This document shows positions 41,415 through 51,720 of a DNA stretch of 64,000 nt, in pieces. The position numbers and the translations under genes were made by a program. Under the pieces are notes generated by a model that did not search any database, was not told the origin of the DNA, and saw nothing but the letters and a program-made list of their open reading frames with translations. The number at the start of each line of letters is the position of its first letter. The first letter of the stretch is position 1. The DNA comes from Aldehydirespirator sp965221185 (lineage in GTDB: Bacteria > Actinomycetota > Acidimicrobiia > Acidimicrobiales > Aldehydirespiratoraceae): the NCBI GenBank assembly GCA_965221185.1, contig OZ244866.1, forward strand, positions 62,001 to 126,000, in the 5' to 3' direction.

Positions 41415-43009
41415 TCAGCCGTCGGGGTGGATGAGGGTGAGCCAGTGGGTCCAGTCCGATTGGCCGGCGGTGTTGGCGGCGCGGACGGCGAAGTAGTAAA
41501 TGCCGTATCGGGGGAGGCCGGTGACGGTGGCGGCGGAGCCGTCGAAGCTGATGGCGATCTCGTCGGTGGGGAGGTCGACCCATTCGGTGAGCTTCCAGAA
41601 GCGCGCCACATAGCCGGTGGCGCCTTCGGTGTCGTCCCAGTCGAGTTGCACCTCGCCGTCGCCGGTGAACTCGCCGGTGAGGCCCTCGGGCACCTCGGGC
41701 GGGTCGCCCGCCGCCGGCGGTGCGGCGCGGGTGACGGTGACGGTGTAGGTGCGGGTGGTGGCGCCGTCCTCGGCGGTGACGGTGACGGTGATGGTGTTGG
41801 CACCGGCGGCGAGGTCCACCGTTCCGTCGGCGTCGGTGGTGCCGTCCAGTTGGACGGTGTGGCTCGCGGCAGCGTGGTTGACGGTTGCGGTGACGGTGGT
41901 CTGGGTGACGTCGTGGGCGACGGCGGCGGTGTAGTCGGCGGTGGCCGCATCGAAGGCGCCGAAGTCGACATCGCTGAGGGCCAGGCTGCTGAGGGTGGCG
42001 TCGTCGGAGGGCGCTGGCGCCACCGCCGCGGTCGCGGCGCTGGTAAGCGACTCGTGGTGGCCGGCGTCGTCGGTGAACGTCACCCGCACCCTGACCGTGC
42101 GGCCCGCATCGGCGGCCACCGGGCTGTAGGCGGCCGCCGTCGCGCCGGCGATGTCGGTGTCGGCGCCGCCGTCGTGGGTGATCCACTGGTGGGCGAACGA
42201 TGCGTTGGCGAGGCCGTCGGCGTCGGCGATACCGGACGTCGAGGCGGTCAGCGTCTCCCCGACCCGGGCGGTGCCGGCGATGGCGGGCGCGCCGGTGGCG
42301 GGCGAGTTGACGGCTATCGGGCCGGGGACGGCCGGGCCGGGGATGGTCGCCTCGGGCCGGTTGGACAGCGTTGTGCCGTCGCCGGTGCACACCGCGCCCG
42401 CCGTGCCGCAGGCCCGGCCCGCGGGCAGGGCAACGGTCACGTCGCCGTCGCCGTCGGGCTGGATGCGGATGCCCCACAGGTCGCTGCGCCGCTGCACCCG
42501 CCACGCGCCGGTCACCGCGCCGCCGGTCACCTCCAGAGCGTGGTCCCGCACGACCACGTAGCCGGTGGCGATGGGCTCGCTGAACGCGACCCGCAACGTG
42601 AACGGCGCCGAACCGTCATGGCTCGCCGGCGCCTCCTCGAACACCGCGGTCAACGGTGCCGCCGCCCGGGTGACCGTCACCGTATAAGTGCGGGTCGCCT
42701 GCCCGTCGGCGGCGGTGACCACCACAGCGATGGTGTTGGGACCCACCGCCAGGGCCACCGTCGCGTCGGCATCGGCCACGCCGCCGAGTTCGATGGCGTG
42801 GCTCGCGGCGGCGTCGCTGACCGTCGCCGTGACGGTGATCTCCGTGACGTCGTGGGCGGCGGCGGCGGCGTAGGCGGTCGTGGCCGGGTCGAAGGCGCCG
42901 ATGGTGACATCGCTGAGTTCCAGACCGCTGAGGGAGGCATCGTCCGACAGCGCCGGCGTCACCGCTGCAGTGGGGGCGCTGGTCAGCGAATCGTCATCAA
43001 GTTCTCGGC
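41415..43009 (-). pseudogene. Secreted cadherin-like/Ig/FN3 protein, C-terminal part (paralog of the gene at 51713-56737)
   Basis: About 530 residues with two cadherin-like beta-sandwich domains (DDASLSGLELSDVTIGAFDP and DDATLSSLALSDVDFGAFDA types, each ending TRTYTVTVTRA). Between them are an Ig-like domain (FEEAPASHDGSAPFTLRVAF) and a GxPxIxGxxRVGETL-type repeat. A fibronectin-like domain (GEVQLDWDDTEGATGYVARF) closes the protein. It has no start of its own. It continues the N-terminal part at 42983-43678 after a break at about 43000, where a stop directly follows LAENLMTIR in the other frame. Confidence 0.65.
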
Positions 43010-43678
43010 GAGCGTGGTCGTGCCCGCTGCCCCCCGCGTCACCGAGACCGGAATCTCCACCGTGGTGTCCGCGTCCAGGTCGTGCCGCACGTAGAGCACG
43101 AAGTATTCCGCAGTCGTGGACTCGACCACGATCGGAACGGCCTCGACCTCCACCGCCGTCGGCGTCGGGTTGTAGCCGCCCCCTGAGCACGGCCCGTCCG
43201 CCGGCGGCTCGGCAATAGTGAAGCCCGCGCTGGCCGACGCCAGTTCCACGTTCGCCGCCGACGCTATGACGGCTTTGATGGTGTAAGTCCCCGCCGGGCA
43301 GTCGGCGGAGACGGTGCCGGCGCGAGTCTCCGGGTCCTCGTCGACCCGGCGCATGAAGCGGTCCACGCCCAAGCCGTGGCCGCGGGCCTGGTCCTCGCAG
43401 GCGTCGGCATCCCCGCCTCCCGAGTCCTTCACGTCTGCCCGGAAGATGTAGTCGCTGGTGGAAGGGTTGTAGTCGGCCTCCAGATTGCTGAAGGACATGG
43501 TGACGGTGATCTCCGTGCCCGGCGTCACGGAGTCCGAGGACAGGGAGATGCCCACGGCGACCGCGGGCGGGCCTTGGGCGTTGGCCGCGCCTGACAGGAC
43601 CGTGGAGACGAGCAGTCCAAGCAAGGCCAGGACGGCGACGGGATGTCTGTGTCTGGGAGTTGTGGGCCTCCGCTCCAT
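42983..43678 (-). CDS. Secreted cadherin-like protein, N-terminal part
   Basis: 231 residues. The signal peptide has a basic start and hydrophobic VAVLALLGLLVSTVL with cleavage after GAANAQ. A domain with SDSVTPGTEITVTMSFSNLE, YIFRADVKDSGGGDADACED and ADCPAGTYTIKAVIASAANV follows, then PCSGGGYNPTPTAVEVEAVP and VRHDLDADTTVEIPVSVTRG. All of this recurs in the larger protein at 51713-56737. There the corresponding TTLAENV is followed by a dikinase-like core; here the frame breaks at TTLAENL and jumps to the C-terminal repeats. The gene thus appears to be an internal-deletion derivative. Confidence 0.65.
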   Translation of the reverse strand: MERRPTTPRHRHPVAVLALLGLLVSTVLSGAANAQGPPAVAVGISLSSDSVTPGTEITVTMSFSNLEADYNPSTSDYIFRADVKDSGGGDADACEDQARGHGLGVDRFMRRVDEDPETRAGTVSADCPAGTYTIKAVIASAANVELASASAGFTIAEPPADGPCSGGGYNPTPTAVEVEAVPIVVESTTAEYFVLYVRHDLDADTTVEIPVSVTRGAAGTTTLAENLMTIR

Positions 43679-43904
43679 GTCGATCCCCGGTCGATCAGAT
43701 CCCCTAGCCGGCGGGGTGCCCCGGTCCGCAGTAGCTTCGCCACGCGCTCACGCAGCCGACCTCGCCAATCATTGATCGTAGCCGAACCTCACCAGCAGCA
43801 TAAAGAGAATCCCCATCAGACATCAGCGCATCTTGCGTTCCTGCACTGTGACCGCGCTAGGGAGGTTTCCGCGGCGGTCACCCGTCTAGCAGTCGGTCAC
43901 CGTC

Positions 43905-45428
43905 CTAGCAACCTACGCCCGCACGCTGGGGGTCCGCCTGCCCCTGTTGGTTCCATCCCCAGCATCGGACTCCGCCGTCGGCGCTCAGCCCGCAGGAGTG
44001 GGCGTGGCCCGAGGTGATCGCGGTGAACTCGCCCGACGGCGGCGTGGCCGCGCCGAAGGAGTCGTTGCCCCAGCATCGGGCGGTGCCGTCGGCGCGCAGC
44101 CCGCAGGTGTGCTCGCCGCCCGCGGCGATGGCGCTGAAGCGGTCCCGCGGCGCGGTGGCCTGGCCGTGCCTGCGGTTCTCTCCCCAGCATTGGGCGGTGC
44201 CGTCGGCGCGCAGCCCGCAGGTGTGGAAGTCGCCGGCGCTGATGGCGCTGAACTGTCCCGGCGGTGTCGCCTGGCCGTAGTTGTCGGCGCCCCAGCATTG
44301 GGCTTCGCCGTCGAGGTGCAGCCCGCAGGTGTGGTACAGGCCGGCGCTGATGGCGCTGAACTGTCCCGGCGGGGGCGTCGCCCGCCCGGCCATGCCGTCG
44401 GCGCCCCAGCATTGGGCGGTGCCGTCGGCGCGCAGCCCGCAGGTGTGGAAGTCGCCGGCGGCGATGGCGCTGAAATCGCCCGGCGGCGGTTCAGCCTGGC
44501 CGTGCTCGTTGCTTCCCCAGCACTCGATGCTGCCACCGGCGAGGAGCGCACACGAGTGGTCCTCGCCGACAGCGACCGCGACGAAGCTGCCGTCGGGCGG
44601 CGACGACTGGCCGTCACGGTCGAAGCCCCAGCACTCAGGGGCGCCGTCTGTGCGCACTGCGCAGGTGTGGGCCACGCCGGCGGCGACGGCCGTGAACGAC
44701 GGGGAGTCGACCTCACCGCCTCGGCCGCCCTCGTCGAGGAAGCTCGCCGCGACGGCATCTGCACCGGACTGCTGTGTGCCGACGTCGGCGTCGTGGGACG
44801 ATGACGCAGCCGCGAGCTCCGAGCCGGCCGCCGGCGCACCGTTCCCCCGATCGGTGGCCGCGGCAGGCTCCGGTGCTGGGATGCTCATGTCTGGGCCAAA
44901 GATGAGCGAGAGTTCGTCGTCGGTCAGGCACTCCGACATGGCGGACATGATCTCGGTCATGTCGGGCTGTGCTTCCGGCGGCTCGTCGCTGCTGCCTTCG
45001 GCCTGAGTGTCGCTCTCGGCTGCGCCGATCACGGCCGCGACCGTCCGATCGGCCGCGCAGGCCGCGGACTCCTCAGACACCCCCGCGTCGACCATGCCAT
45101 CGACGATCTCAGCGGTCATCGTGGCCACGATGCAGTCCCTGCCGTACACGTCGACCCAGACGCCGAGCCCGTCGCTCTCGTCTCGCTCGTCGAACAGAAG
45201 CTCGCGCACGGAAACGTCCGCGAAGCGCTCCGATTCGATGGCCTCCATGATGCACTCAGGCACATCCTCCGGCGTCACGCCTGAGATGGCCCTGCTCGTT
45301 GTGCGTGAGGCGTGCTCGGTCGCCGAGCTGTCGTTAGCCACTCTCGACCGGATGATGGGCCGATAGCTGCGTGGGTCCCAGTCAGCCCCTTGGGGGAGCT
45401 TGAGGCCGGAACAGGGGGTCTGACTCAA
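43905..45428 (-). CDS. RCC1-like repeat (beta-propeller) protein
   Basis: 507 residues. The N-terminal 230 residues contain two acidic regions with conserved Cys (EDVPECIMEAIESERFADVS; MSAMSECLTDDELSLIFGPD), as in helical domains found ahead of RCC1 repeats in actinobacteria. The C-terminal 280 residues hold seven RCC1-like units of about 38 residues (FSAIAAGDFHTCGLRADGTA then QCWGA), enough for a seven-bladed propeller. Each unit has paired Cys, suggesting an exported disulfide-bonded protein, but no signal peptide is visible at the first ATG. The N-terminus may therefore be truncated or mis-started. Function unknown. Confidence 0.7.
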   Translation of the reverse strand: MSQTPCSGLKLPQGADWDPRSYRPIIRSRVANDSSATEHASRTTSRAISGVTPEDVPECIMEAIESERFADVSVRELLFDERDESDGLGVWVDVYGRDCIVATMTAEIVDGMVDAGVSEESAACAADRTVAAVIGAAESDTQAEGSSDEPPEAQPDMTEIMSAMSECLTDDELSLIFGPDMSIPAPEPAAATDRGNGAPAAGSELAAASSSHDADVGTQQSGADAVAASFLDEGGRGGEVDSPSFTAVAAGVAHTCAVRTDGAPECWGFDRDGQSSPPDGSFVAVAVGEDHSCALLAGGSIECWGSNEHGQAEPPPGDFSAIAAGDFHTCGLRADGTAQCWGADGMAGRATPPPGQFSAISAGLYHTCGLHLDGEAQCWGADNYGQATPPGQFSAISAGDFHTCGLRADGTAQCWGENRRHGQATAPRDRFSAIAAGGEHTCGLRADGTARCWGNDSFGAATPPSGEFTAITSGHAHSCGLSADGGVRCWGWNQQGQADPQRAGVGC

Positions 45429-45785
45429 CCGACTACCTGTATACCAATAGTCGTAACCGCTGCTGGATCATCAAGCATTATAGAAGTTCAGAAGCTATTT
45501 TTGATGGCATCAAGAGTGCCCCCGGCAGTCTCGCCGGAACCGCGCCGCCGACGCGGTCGCTGAGGGTCCGGGCCAGAAGACCCCCGACACCAACGCGATT
45601 TCAGTTAGCGCAGAACGCGAGTCTCAGTTAGCGCTCACATGAACCTGAGGTTCGCGAATCCTGCCTAGCGCGCCCTGTAAGGGTCTGTGTGGGCGTTAGC
45701 CCTTGGAGGGCACAACCCCCACCTACCCCGAGCCTGTAGGAGCGCCCTCGGCGCCGACGGTGAGCGGTGGTGGTGTCGGCGGCCA
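45429..45785. other. Intergenic region upstream of IS21
   Basis: About 357 bp with no supported gene. It contains an AT-richer patch (45440-45510) and the 11-bp direct repeat at 45601-45634. Confidence 0.4.
45601..45634. repeat. 11-bp direct repeat TCAGTTAGCGC
   Basis: TCAGTTAGCGC occurs at 45601-45611 and 45624-45634. The TTAGCGC core also forms the stem of the hairpin at 58523-58555. Confidence 0.7.
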
Positions 45786-45943
45786 TGAGATCCTGCCCAG
45801 TGGCGGCCATGTAGCTGCCCGCTGGCGGCCAACAGAACTGCCCGCGTTGAAGTCCATCTCCCGTCGGGGTCCACCGCGGCGGGGTGCTCCTCCTACTCGA
45901 ATGGCCGGTCACCACGACCGTGGCCATCGAGCAGGAGGAGCAA

Positions 45944-47409
45944 GTGAAGTCTCGCGAGGAAATCATGAACATGTTGGAAGCGTTCGACCTGACTGGGTCG
46001 TTGCGGGATGCCGGCGAGCTGGCCGGTTGTTCCCATCACACCGTGGCCCGTTATGTCGCTGAGCGCGACGCCGGCGAGTTGGCCGGCGACGGGCCGCGGC
46101 GCAGGGGGCGGATCATCGATCCGTTCTTGCCGAAGATCGAGGAGTGGGTGGAGCGGTCCCACGCCAAGATCCGCGCCGATCGGGCCTTCGACAAGCTGAA
46201 GGCGTTGGGGTTTGCGGGTTCGGAGCGCACGGTGCGTCGGGCGGTGGCGGAGGTGAAGGCCAACCATCGCCGTGGTCGGCGGCGGGTGTATCGGCCGTGG
46301 ATCCCTGAGCCGGGCATGTGGGCGCAGTGGGACTGGGGCGCGGGCCCGGTCATCGCCGGGCGAAGGACGAATCTGTTTTGTGCGTGGCTGGCGTGGTCGA
46401 GGTTCCGGGTGGTGATCGCGACCTGGGACCGCACCCTGCCCACGGTGATCGCCTGTGTCGACCGTGCCATGAGGGCTCTCGGTGGCGCGCCGACGTATTG
46501 GCTCACCGACAACGAGCGCACGGTCACGATCGACCACGTCGCCGGGGTGCCGGTCAGGCATCCGGAGATCGTCGCGATCGGCGGCTACTACGGGATCACG
46601 GTGGCGACGTGTGTGCCGGCGGACCCCGAGTCCAAGGGCGGGTCAGAGGCGACGGTGCGGGTTGCCAAGGCCGACTTGGTGCCAACCGACGCGAACCTGC
46701 GCGGCGACTACACCAGCTGGGCCGAGCTGGTCGAGGCTTGTGAGGTGTTCACCGCTGAGGTGAACGCCCGGGTCCATCGGGTGACCCGGCGGCCGCCGGT
46801 CGAGATGCTGGCTGAGGAACGGCATCGGCTGCACGCGCTGCCCGAGGCCCCTTACACGGCGGCGCTGGGCGAAACCCGGAAAGTCTGTTGGAGCTCCACG
46901 ATCAGCTTCGGCGGTGTGACCTACTCAGTCCCGCACACGTTGGCCGATGAGACGGTGTGGGTGCGTGTGGACGGTGACCAGGTCGTGGTCACCCACTGCG
47001 CATCGTCAGGACCTGTCGAGGTTGCCCGCCACCAGCGTTCGACGCCGGGGCATCCGATGATCGACGACGCCCACTACCCGCCGCGCCCGGCTGGGCCGCT
47101 CGGGCGGCGCCCGAAGCCGAGTTCCTCGCCATCGGAGACGGCGCCCGCACCTGGCTCGTTGAAGCAGCCGCCGCGGGCACGAGCCGCATGAAGACCAAGA
47201 TGGCCCAAGCCGTCACCCTTGCCCGACTGCACGGCACCGAGCGGCTCGACTGGGCGCTCGGCCACGCTGCGATGTTCGGCCGCTTCGCAGACGGCGATCT
47301 GGCCTCGATTTTGGCCGCCAATGCGCCCGGACAACGCCGGCGCGCCGACGACGTGCACTCGTTGCAGCCCGGCACCGCCGCTTGGGGTCGCCTCGGAGGC
47401 GACCGATGA
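45944..47409 (+). pseudogene. istA: IS21 transposase IstA (frameshifted near the C-terminus)
   Basis: GTG 45944 follows CAGGAGGAG. The protein has an N-terminal helix-turn-helix (GSLRDAGELAGCSHHTVARY) and a DDE core: Asp in MWAQWDWGAGPV, Asp in YWLTDNERTVT, Glu in DPESKGGSEATVRVAKADLV. At about 47100 the frame shifts. The first frame runs into a Pro/Ser-rich tail ending at 47191. The correct IstA C-terminus (TKMAQAVTLARLHGTERLDW, then ALGHAAMFGRFADGDL) is in the next frame to 47409. The stop overlaps istB (ATGA). Probably inactive unless the shift is an assembly error or programmed. Confidence 0.75.
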
Positions 47410-48170
47410 ACCCAGCACCGATCGACGAGGTCGTCGACTTGTTGCGCACCCTGCGCCTGCCCCACATGCGCGCCGCGGCACCGGAGTTGTTGGCCACCGC
47501 CAAAGCACAACGCTGGGAACCGGCTGAAGCGATGCGGGCGCTGCTCACCGAAGAACTCGCCGGCCGCCAAGCGTCGTCTGTGCGGGCCCGGCGCAAAGCG
47601 GCCGGGTTCCCCACCGGCAAGACCTTCGACGCCTGGGACGAGACAGTGTCATCGATCCCGGCGCCGACCCAGCGGGCGCTGCGCACCCTCGAGTGGATCC
47701 ACCGCCACGAGAACCTCGTCGTGTGCGGACCATCAGGAACCGGCAAGACCCACTTCCTTGAAGCGCTCGGACAGGCCGCCGTCGATGCCGGCCACAAGGT
47801 CGCCTGGTTCAGTCTCGAGCACCTCGGAGCGCTCGTGCGCCGCCACAGCGCCGACGACACCGCCGCCAAAGCCATCAAGCGGATCATGCGAGCCGACGTC
47901 ATCGTGATCGACGACATCGGCCTGCTCCCGGTCGCCACCGAGACCGCCGAGGCGCTCTACCGCGTCGTTGACGCCGCCTATGAGAAACGCTCCATCGCTT
48001 TGTCGAGCAATCTTCACCCGGCCGGGTTCGACGAACTCATGCCCAAGACCATCGCCAACGCCACCGTCGACCGGCTCCTGCACCACGCCCACGTCGTCCT
48101 CACCGCCGGCGACAGCATCCGCCTCACCCAAGCCACCGCCGGCAAGGGGGTGACGCCACTGACCAACTGA
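47406..48170 (+). CDS. istB: IS21 helper ATPase IstB
   Basis: A 254-residue AAA+ ATPase that stimulates IstA transposition. Walker A is VVCGPSGTGKTH, Walker B is DVIVIDDIGLLP, the sensor region is SIALSSNLHPAGFDELMP and the C-terminal motif is RLLHHAHVVLTAGDSIRL. ATG 47406 overlaps the istA stop, giving translational coupling. The frame is complete and of normal family length. Confidence 0.93.
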   Translation: MNPAPIDEVVDLLRTLRLPHMRAAAPELLATAKAQRWEPAEAMRALLTEELAGRQASSVRARRKAAGFPTGKTFDAWDETVSSIPAPTQRALRTLEWIHRHENLVVCGPSGTGKTHFLEALGQAAVDAGHKVAWFSLEHLGALVRRHSADDTAAKAIKRIMRADVIVIDDIGLLPVATETAEALYRVVDAAYEKRSIALSSNLHPAGFDELMPKTIANATVDRLLHHAHVVLTAGDSIRLTQATAGKGVTPLTN

Positions 48171-48290
48171 GCTACGGGCAGAACACCTGGCCACCACCGG
48201 GCAGTTCTGTTGGCCACGACTGGGCAGTTCTACTGTCCGCCACTGGGCAGATCCCACTGGCCGTTGACATGGTGGCAAGCCTGGGCGTTG

Positions 48291-49133
48291 TTAGGAGCCT
48301 TGGGTGAGGTAGTTGGCCCAGTCCTCCATAACGGTGCGGCGGGACTCCAACAGGTCGCTGCGCTGGTAGGCGCCCTCGACCCCCGCCACGACGTGACCCA
48401 GGGCGGCCTCGGCCACTTCCCTGGGAACGCCGGACTCGGCTGCCCAGGACCGGAAGCCGGTTCGAAGTCCGTGAGTGGTGCCACCCACACTGGCGAGCTT
48501 CAACAGTCGGTGCAGGGCGTTTGAGGCCAACACCTTGCACCTGGGGGAGGGGAACACCAACTCACCGTCGCCCACCTTGCGGGCTTCCTTCAGCACCGCC
48601 ACAGCGGCACCGGAGAGCGCCACCCGGTGCTCGCGCCCGGTCTTGGTGCGTCCACCGGGCACTGTCCAGACCCCGGCCTCGATGTCCACCTCGGACCACC
48701 GTGCGCCGGTCGCCTCGGCACTTCGGCATGCCGTAAGCGCGATGAACGTCCAGCACAGCGCAGCGGACGGGTGACCATCACCTGAGCGCACCTTGCGGAG
48801 GGCCTCGGGCAGCTCAGCGTGGTGCAGGGCCGCGTGGTGGGTACGACCCCCGTTGTGGCGGGGTAGGGCCGCGGTTGCCGCAGGTGTCGGATCATCGGTG
48901 CGGTCGCCCTTACCCATGGACCACCGGAACACCTGGGAGAGCCGCTGGGCGAGGAACCGACCGGTGGCCGGGTTGGACATCCACGGACCCACCAGGACCC
49001 CCAGGACGTCCCCTGCGGCAATATCGTCCACCGGCTTGTTTCCAAGTGCCGGTAGCACGTGGTGGGTGAATGCCGACCGCCACCGGGCCTCCGCTCCCGA
49101 GCCGGACTTCCAGGTGTCGGGCCCCTCAGCAGT
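48291..49133 (-). pseudogene. Tyrosine recombinase/integrase (N-terminally truncated)
   Basis: About 280 residues of a P4-type integrase. The core-binding part begins EARWRSAFTHHVLPALGNKP. The catalytic domain has the first Arg in FIALTACRSAEATGARW, Lys in PGGRTKTGREHRVAL, the H-x-x-R box THGLRTGFRSWAAE, the second His in EAALGHVVAG and the nucleophile Tyr in EGAYQRSDLLESRR. All catalytic residues are present. An in-frame TGA at 49134-49136 cuts off the N-terminal arm-binding domain (about 100 residues in relatives), so it is probably inactive. It lies 34 bp from the IS21 right end. Confidence 0.75.
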
Positions 49134-49217
49134 TCAACTCGGCGGTGAGGGTCTCAGCGAGGTGGTGGCAATGAGACTTCTGGGATGGCCGCCGCACGCC
49201 AAGCGCCCGACGGCCGG

Positions 49218-50006
49218 TCAACCGCTGCCTCCCCGTGGCGCGTGTTGTTGCATCCATTCTCGCCACAGGGGCTCGTCTCGCTCCACTGCGCTCGGCGCGC
49301 CGTCCCCGTAGAGGTAGCACCAGACTGACGCGGCGACCGCGCCGCCGTGTCTTTCGACCGCCACGAATGCGGTGCCGGGCGACGGCTGGTCTAGCAGGAG
49401 GGCGACACGGCACCGGGCGACATCCGCGACGGTGCCGGCTAGGGCGGGCGCGTCGGGCGCCGTCACCTCGATTCGCTCGCCCACTTCGGGCGCCGGCGGG
49501 ATGCCCAGAGTGTCTGCGAGCGCAGTCCACACTTCGTCGCGGGTTCCGCTCCACATCGCCGTGGGCAGCAAGGCTGTGGCGGTGCGGCCTCGAAAGTGCT
49601 CCATGTGAAGCCTCAGATTGTGCAGGAAGAGCTGCCAACCCTCGGACATGGCGTCGTAGAGGGCGTCCCACTCCTCGCCGCTGTCGAAGCCGCTGTTGAC
49701 GAGCCGCACGACGCAGGTGCCGCCATCGCGAGCCTCGATCGTCCATTCGAAGGTCAGGCCCTCGACCCCCTCGCCTCCGTCGAAGACGACCCGATGCGGC
49801 GGCTCCCAGGCGGCGACCCGTCCGCTCACCTGCATCTCCGGCTCGGGGCCGAACGACGCCGTGGCCGCGCCGCCATCGCGCTCCTCGACGGTGTGGGGCA
49901 CGTACCACGACGAGATGCCGGGGCCGGTGGCGATCGCCCTCCACACCTCCTCCGGGCTGCCGGAGACCTCCACTTCTAGCTGGATGGAACGACTCTCGTC
50001 AGACAT
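49218..50006 (-). CDS. SRPBCC/AHSA1-domain protein
   Basis: A 262-residue protein. The N-terminal half is a START-like (SRPBCC/AHSA1) domain: IQLEVEVSGSPEEVWRAIAT, GISSWYVPHTVEE, EPPHRVVFDGGEGVEGLTFE, TCVVRLVNSGF and GWQLFLHNLRLHME. The C-terminal half (TAMWSGTRDEVWTALADTLG onward) appears to be a second, weaker copy of the fold. Such proteins bind small hydrophobic ligands; the ligand is unknown. ATG 50006 gives the normal start MSDESRSIQLEVEV. Confidence 0.8.
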   Translation of the reverse strand: MSDESRSIQLEVEVSGSPEEVWRAIATGPGISSWYVPHTVEERDGGAATASFGPEPEMQVSGRVAAWEPPHRVVFDGGEGVEGLTFEWTIEARDGGTCVVRLVNSGFDSGEEWDALYDAMSEGWQLFLHNLRLHMEHFRGRTATALLPTAMWSGTRDEVWTALADTLGIPPAPEVGERIEVTAPDAPALAGTVADVARCRVALLLDQPSPGTAFVAVERHGGAVAASVWCYLYGDGAPSAVERDEPLWREWMQQHAPRGGSG

Positions 50007-50381
50007 GTCTCAGCCCTTCCGTCTCATGCGAACCGGCCCTTAGCCCGAATCCACCGACGCGGGGTTGTTGCTGGCGGGCACGCTGATGCAGAGACTGGGG
50101 GGCGCTGATCGACGACACGGTGCGTCCGGGCGGCTCGGCGGACTCAACCTCCACCTGGTCGTCGTTGGTTGGGACACCCGAAAGTTCACTCGGGGACAAC
50201 CCGACGACCGGTGGATGGTCACCTATCCGCGCGGCCTCCAATCACACTAGCCTCACATTGATAGTCTATAAGTACACAAGCGGCAGTCCGCCTGGTTCGT
50301 GCCGCCCGTGGAGGGATTGCATTGACTAGCCTTCCGCAGAGGGAGCAAGCTGCAGGAGCGTTGCAGCGCACCGCGGCGCTG
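50007..50381. other. Intergenic region before the inverted repeat
   Basis: 375 bp with no supported gene. A short AT-rich patch (50255-50285) could hold a promoter. Confidence 0.35.
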
Positions 50382-50582
50382 TCCGCCGCTGTGCGTGCGC
50401 GCCCCTCCGAGCGCGATTCCTCTACTCCCCCCCCCTTACCTTGTTGAGCGGCTCTGGCGTGGCAGTGTCGGGGCTGGTTGCTCGCCGCGGCGGGTAGGGC
50501 TGTAGCCCCCTGTCACATAGATGGCCCGGGGGGTGTTGCCGCCCGCCGCGGTCGGGTGCCTTCGACCTCTGACAGGGACATG
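50382..50582 (+). repeat. About 200-bp inverted repeat, left arm (structured)
   Basis: Matches the reverse complement of 58241-58438 at roughly nine of ten positions. Conserved complementary segments are CCGCGGCGGG (50485-50494) with CCCGCCGCGG (50542-50551), CCCTGTCA (50508-50515) with TGACAGGG (50570-50577), and a GGGC/GCCC hairpin at 50497-50508. The first two pairs interleave, so the transcript could form a pseudoknot. Confidence 0.85.
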
Positions 50583-51720
50583 TACCGGGCCGGCTTCAGG
50601 CCCGAGCGGGAGCTGGGCGGGCTCGAGGCAGACCTGACGGTGACGCTCGCGGCGAGGGCGGCCAGCGACCTGGCGGCCACCCCCAACGCCAGCGAGGCGG
50701 CCATCCTGACCGAAACCGGCCTGTACGCCGGGCCGGCGGCGCTGGTCTACCTGAAGCCCTTCGGGGAGGACGGGGCGTACGACCCGGGCTCCCTCGGCGG
50801 CGAGTTCCGGGTGGGCTTCCTGTTCATGAGGGAGCACATCCTGGCCGCGCCGGTGACGGGCTTCGACGCCACCGACATCGCGCTCACCAACGCTGCGGTC
50901 AAGCTGGAGGGCGGCGCGCCCGCGTTCATCGCGAAGCCGCCGCGGGGCCTCCACGGGGCCGAACCGATCGCGGCGGACTCGCCCGAGTACGCCGGGTCGT
51001 ACCTGTACGAGGCCACCATCGTGCCGGACGCGCAGGCCTGCGCCTCCGGCTGCGAGATCACCGTCGGGGTGCGGTCCGGGGCGGCGCTGGGCGCGGTCTC
51101 GACCGCGGAGAGCGACCTCGGCCAGCTGGTGCGGCCGAACGTGGCGGCCGAGCCGCTGACGGTGCAGCGGGAGGCGGCCGGGAGCAGGGTGCGGGTCAGC
51201 GCGCTGGCGATCCGGCAGATCGTGGACTCCAACAGCTACTGGGTGGACGTCCTGATCAGCGGCAGCCGCGCGGACTTCTATGGTCACATCCAGCTGCGGG
51301 GCACCAACCAGCTCGGAAACGTGGTCGAGATGGGGAGGATCGATCGGCTGCCGGGCTCGAGAGGCGGTCTGCACTCGTTCTGGGCGTATCCACGCCGTGA
51401 CGGAGACCACCGTCACGCCAACCACAAACGGCGACTGGGCGACATACGTGATCAGGCTGGACGGCGCAGTGGACGCCGACGGGACCGTCTCCCTGGCCGA
51501 GGGGAGCAACGTCGTCACCGTCGAGGTCACCGCCGAGCACGGGCAGACGACGAAGACCTACACCGTCATCGTCACCCGCGCCGCGGCCTCGGCCAGCGCG
51601 ACCTTCTCGGTGAGAGCAGGATAGACGCCGCGTTCAGGCGACGCCACCCTGAGCGGGCTGACGCTGAGCGGGGTGGACATCGGCGCCTTCGCGGCGGCAC
51701 CGTCTCCCACGGTCAGAGTT
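50583..51720 (+). pseudogene. Ig-like/cadherin-like surface protein fragment
   Basis: From the edge of the inverted repeat a frame runs about 270 residues (AGFRPERELGGLEADLTVTL, GPAALVYLKPFGEDGAYDPG, YEATIVPDAQACASGCEITV) of a domain seen in large Ig-like surface proteins. At about 51390 it breaks and joins, in another frame, the second half of a cadherin-like domain (AVTETTVTPTTNGDWATYVI, TKTYTVIVTRAAA), ending at 51622-51624. A further cadherin-like start (DATLSGLTLSGVDIGAF) follows and stops near the end of the convergent gene. There is no signal peptide: a broken relic of the same family as the neighbouring gene. Confidence 0.55.

Larger units (their letters stand above)
45786..48256 (+). 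mobile_element. IS21-family insertion sequence
   Basis: About 2.47 kb carrying istA and istB. The ends are related inverted sequences: left TGAGATCCTGCCCAGTGGCG, right (reversed) TGGGATCTGCCCAGTGGCGG. Each is followed by further copies of CAGAACTGCCC(A/G)/GTGGCCAACAGAAC, the multiple terminal repeats typical of IS21. Outer TG...CA tips are present. I could not match target duplications. Confidence 0.8.

Noticed and set aside
46989..47938. Minus-strand frames opposite istA/istB
   Set aside because: Antisense shadows of IS21 genes with no similarity to known families.
50478..50582. Reading the left inverted-repeat arm as the N-terminus of the following surface protein
   Set aside because: The same translated segment occurs at the right arm with an unrelated continuation, so it is repeat sequence, not a protein domain.
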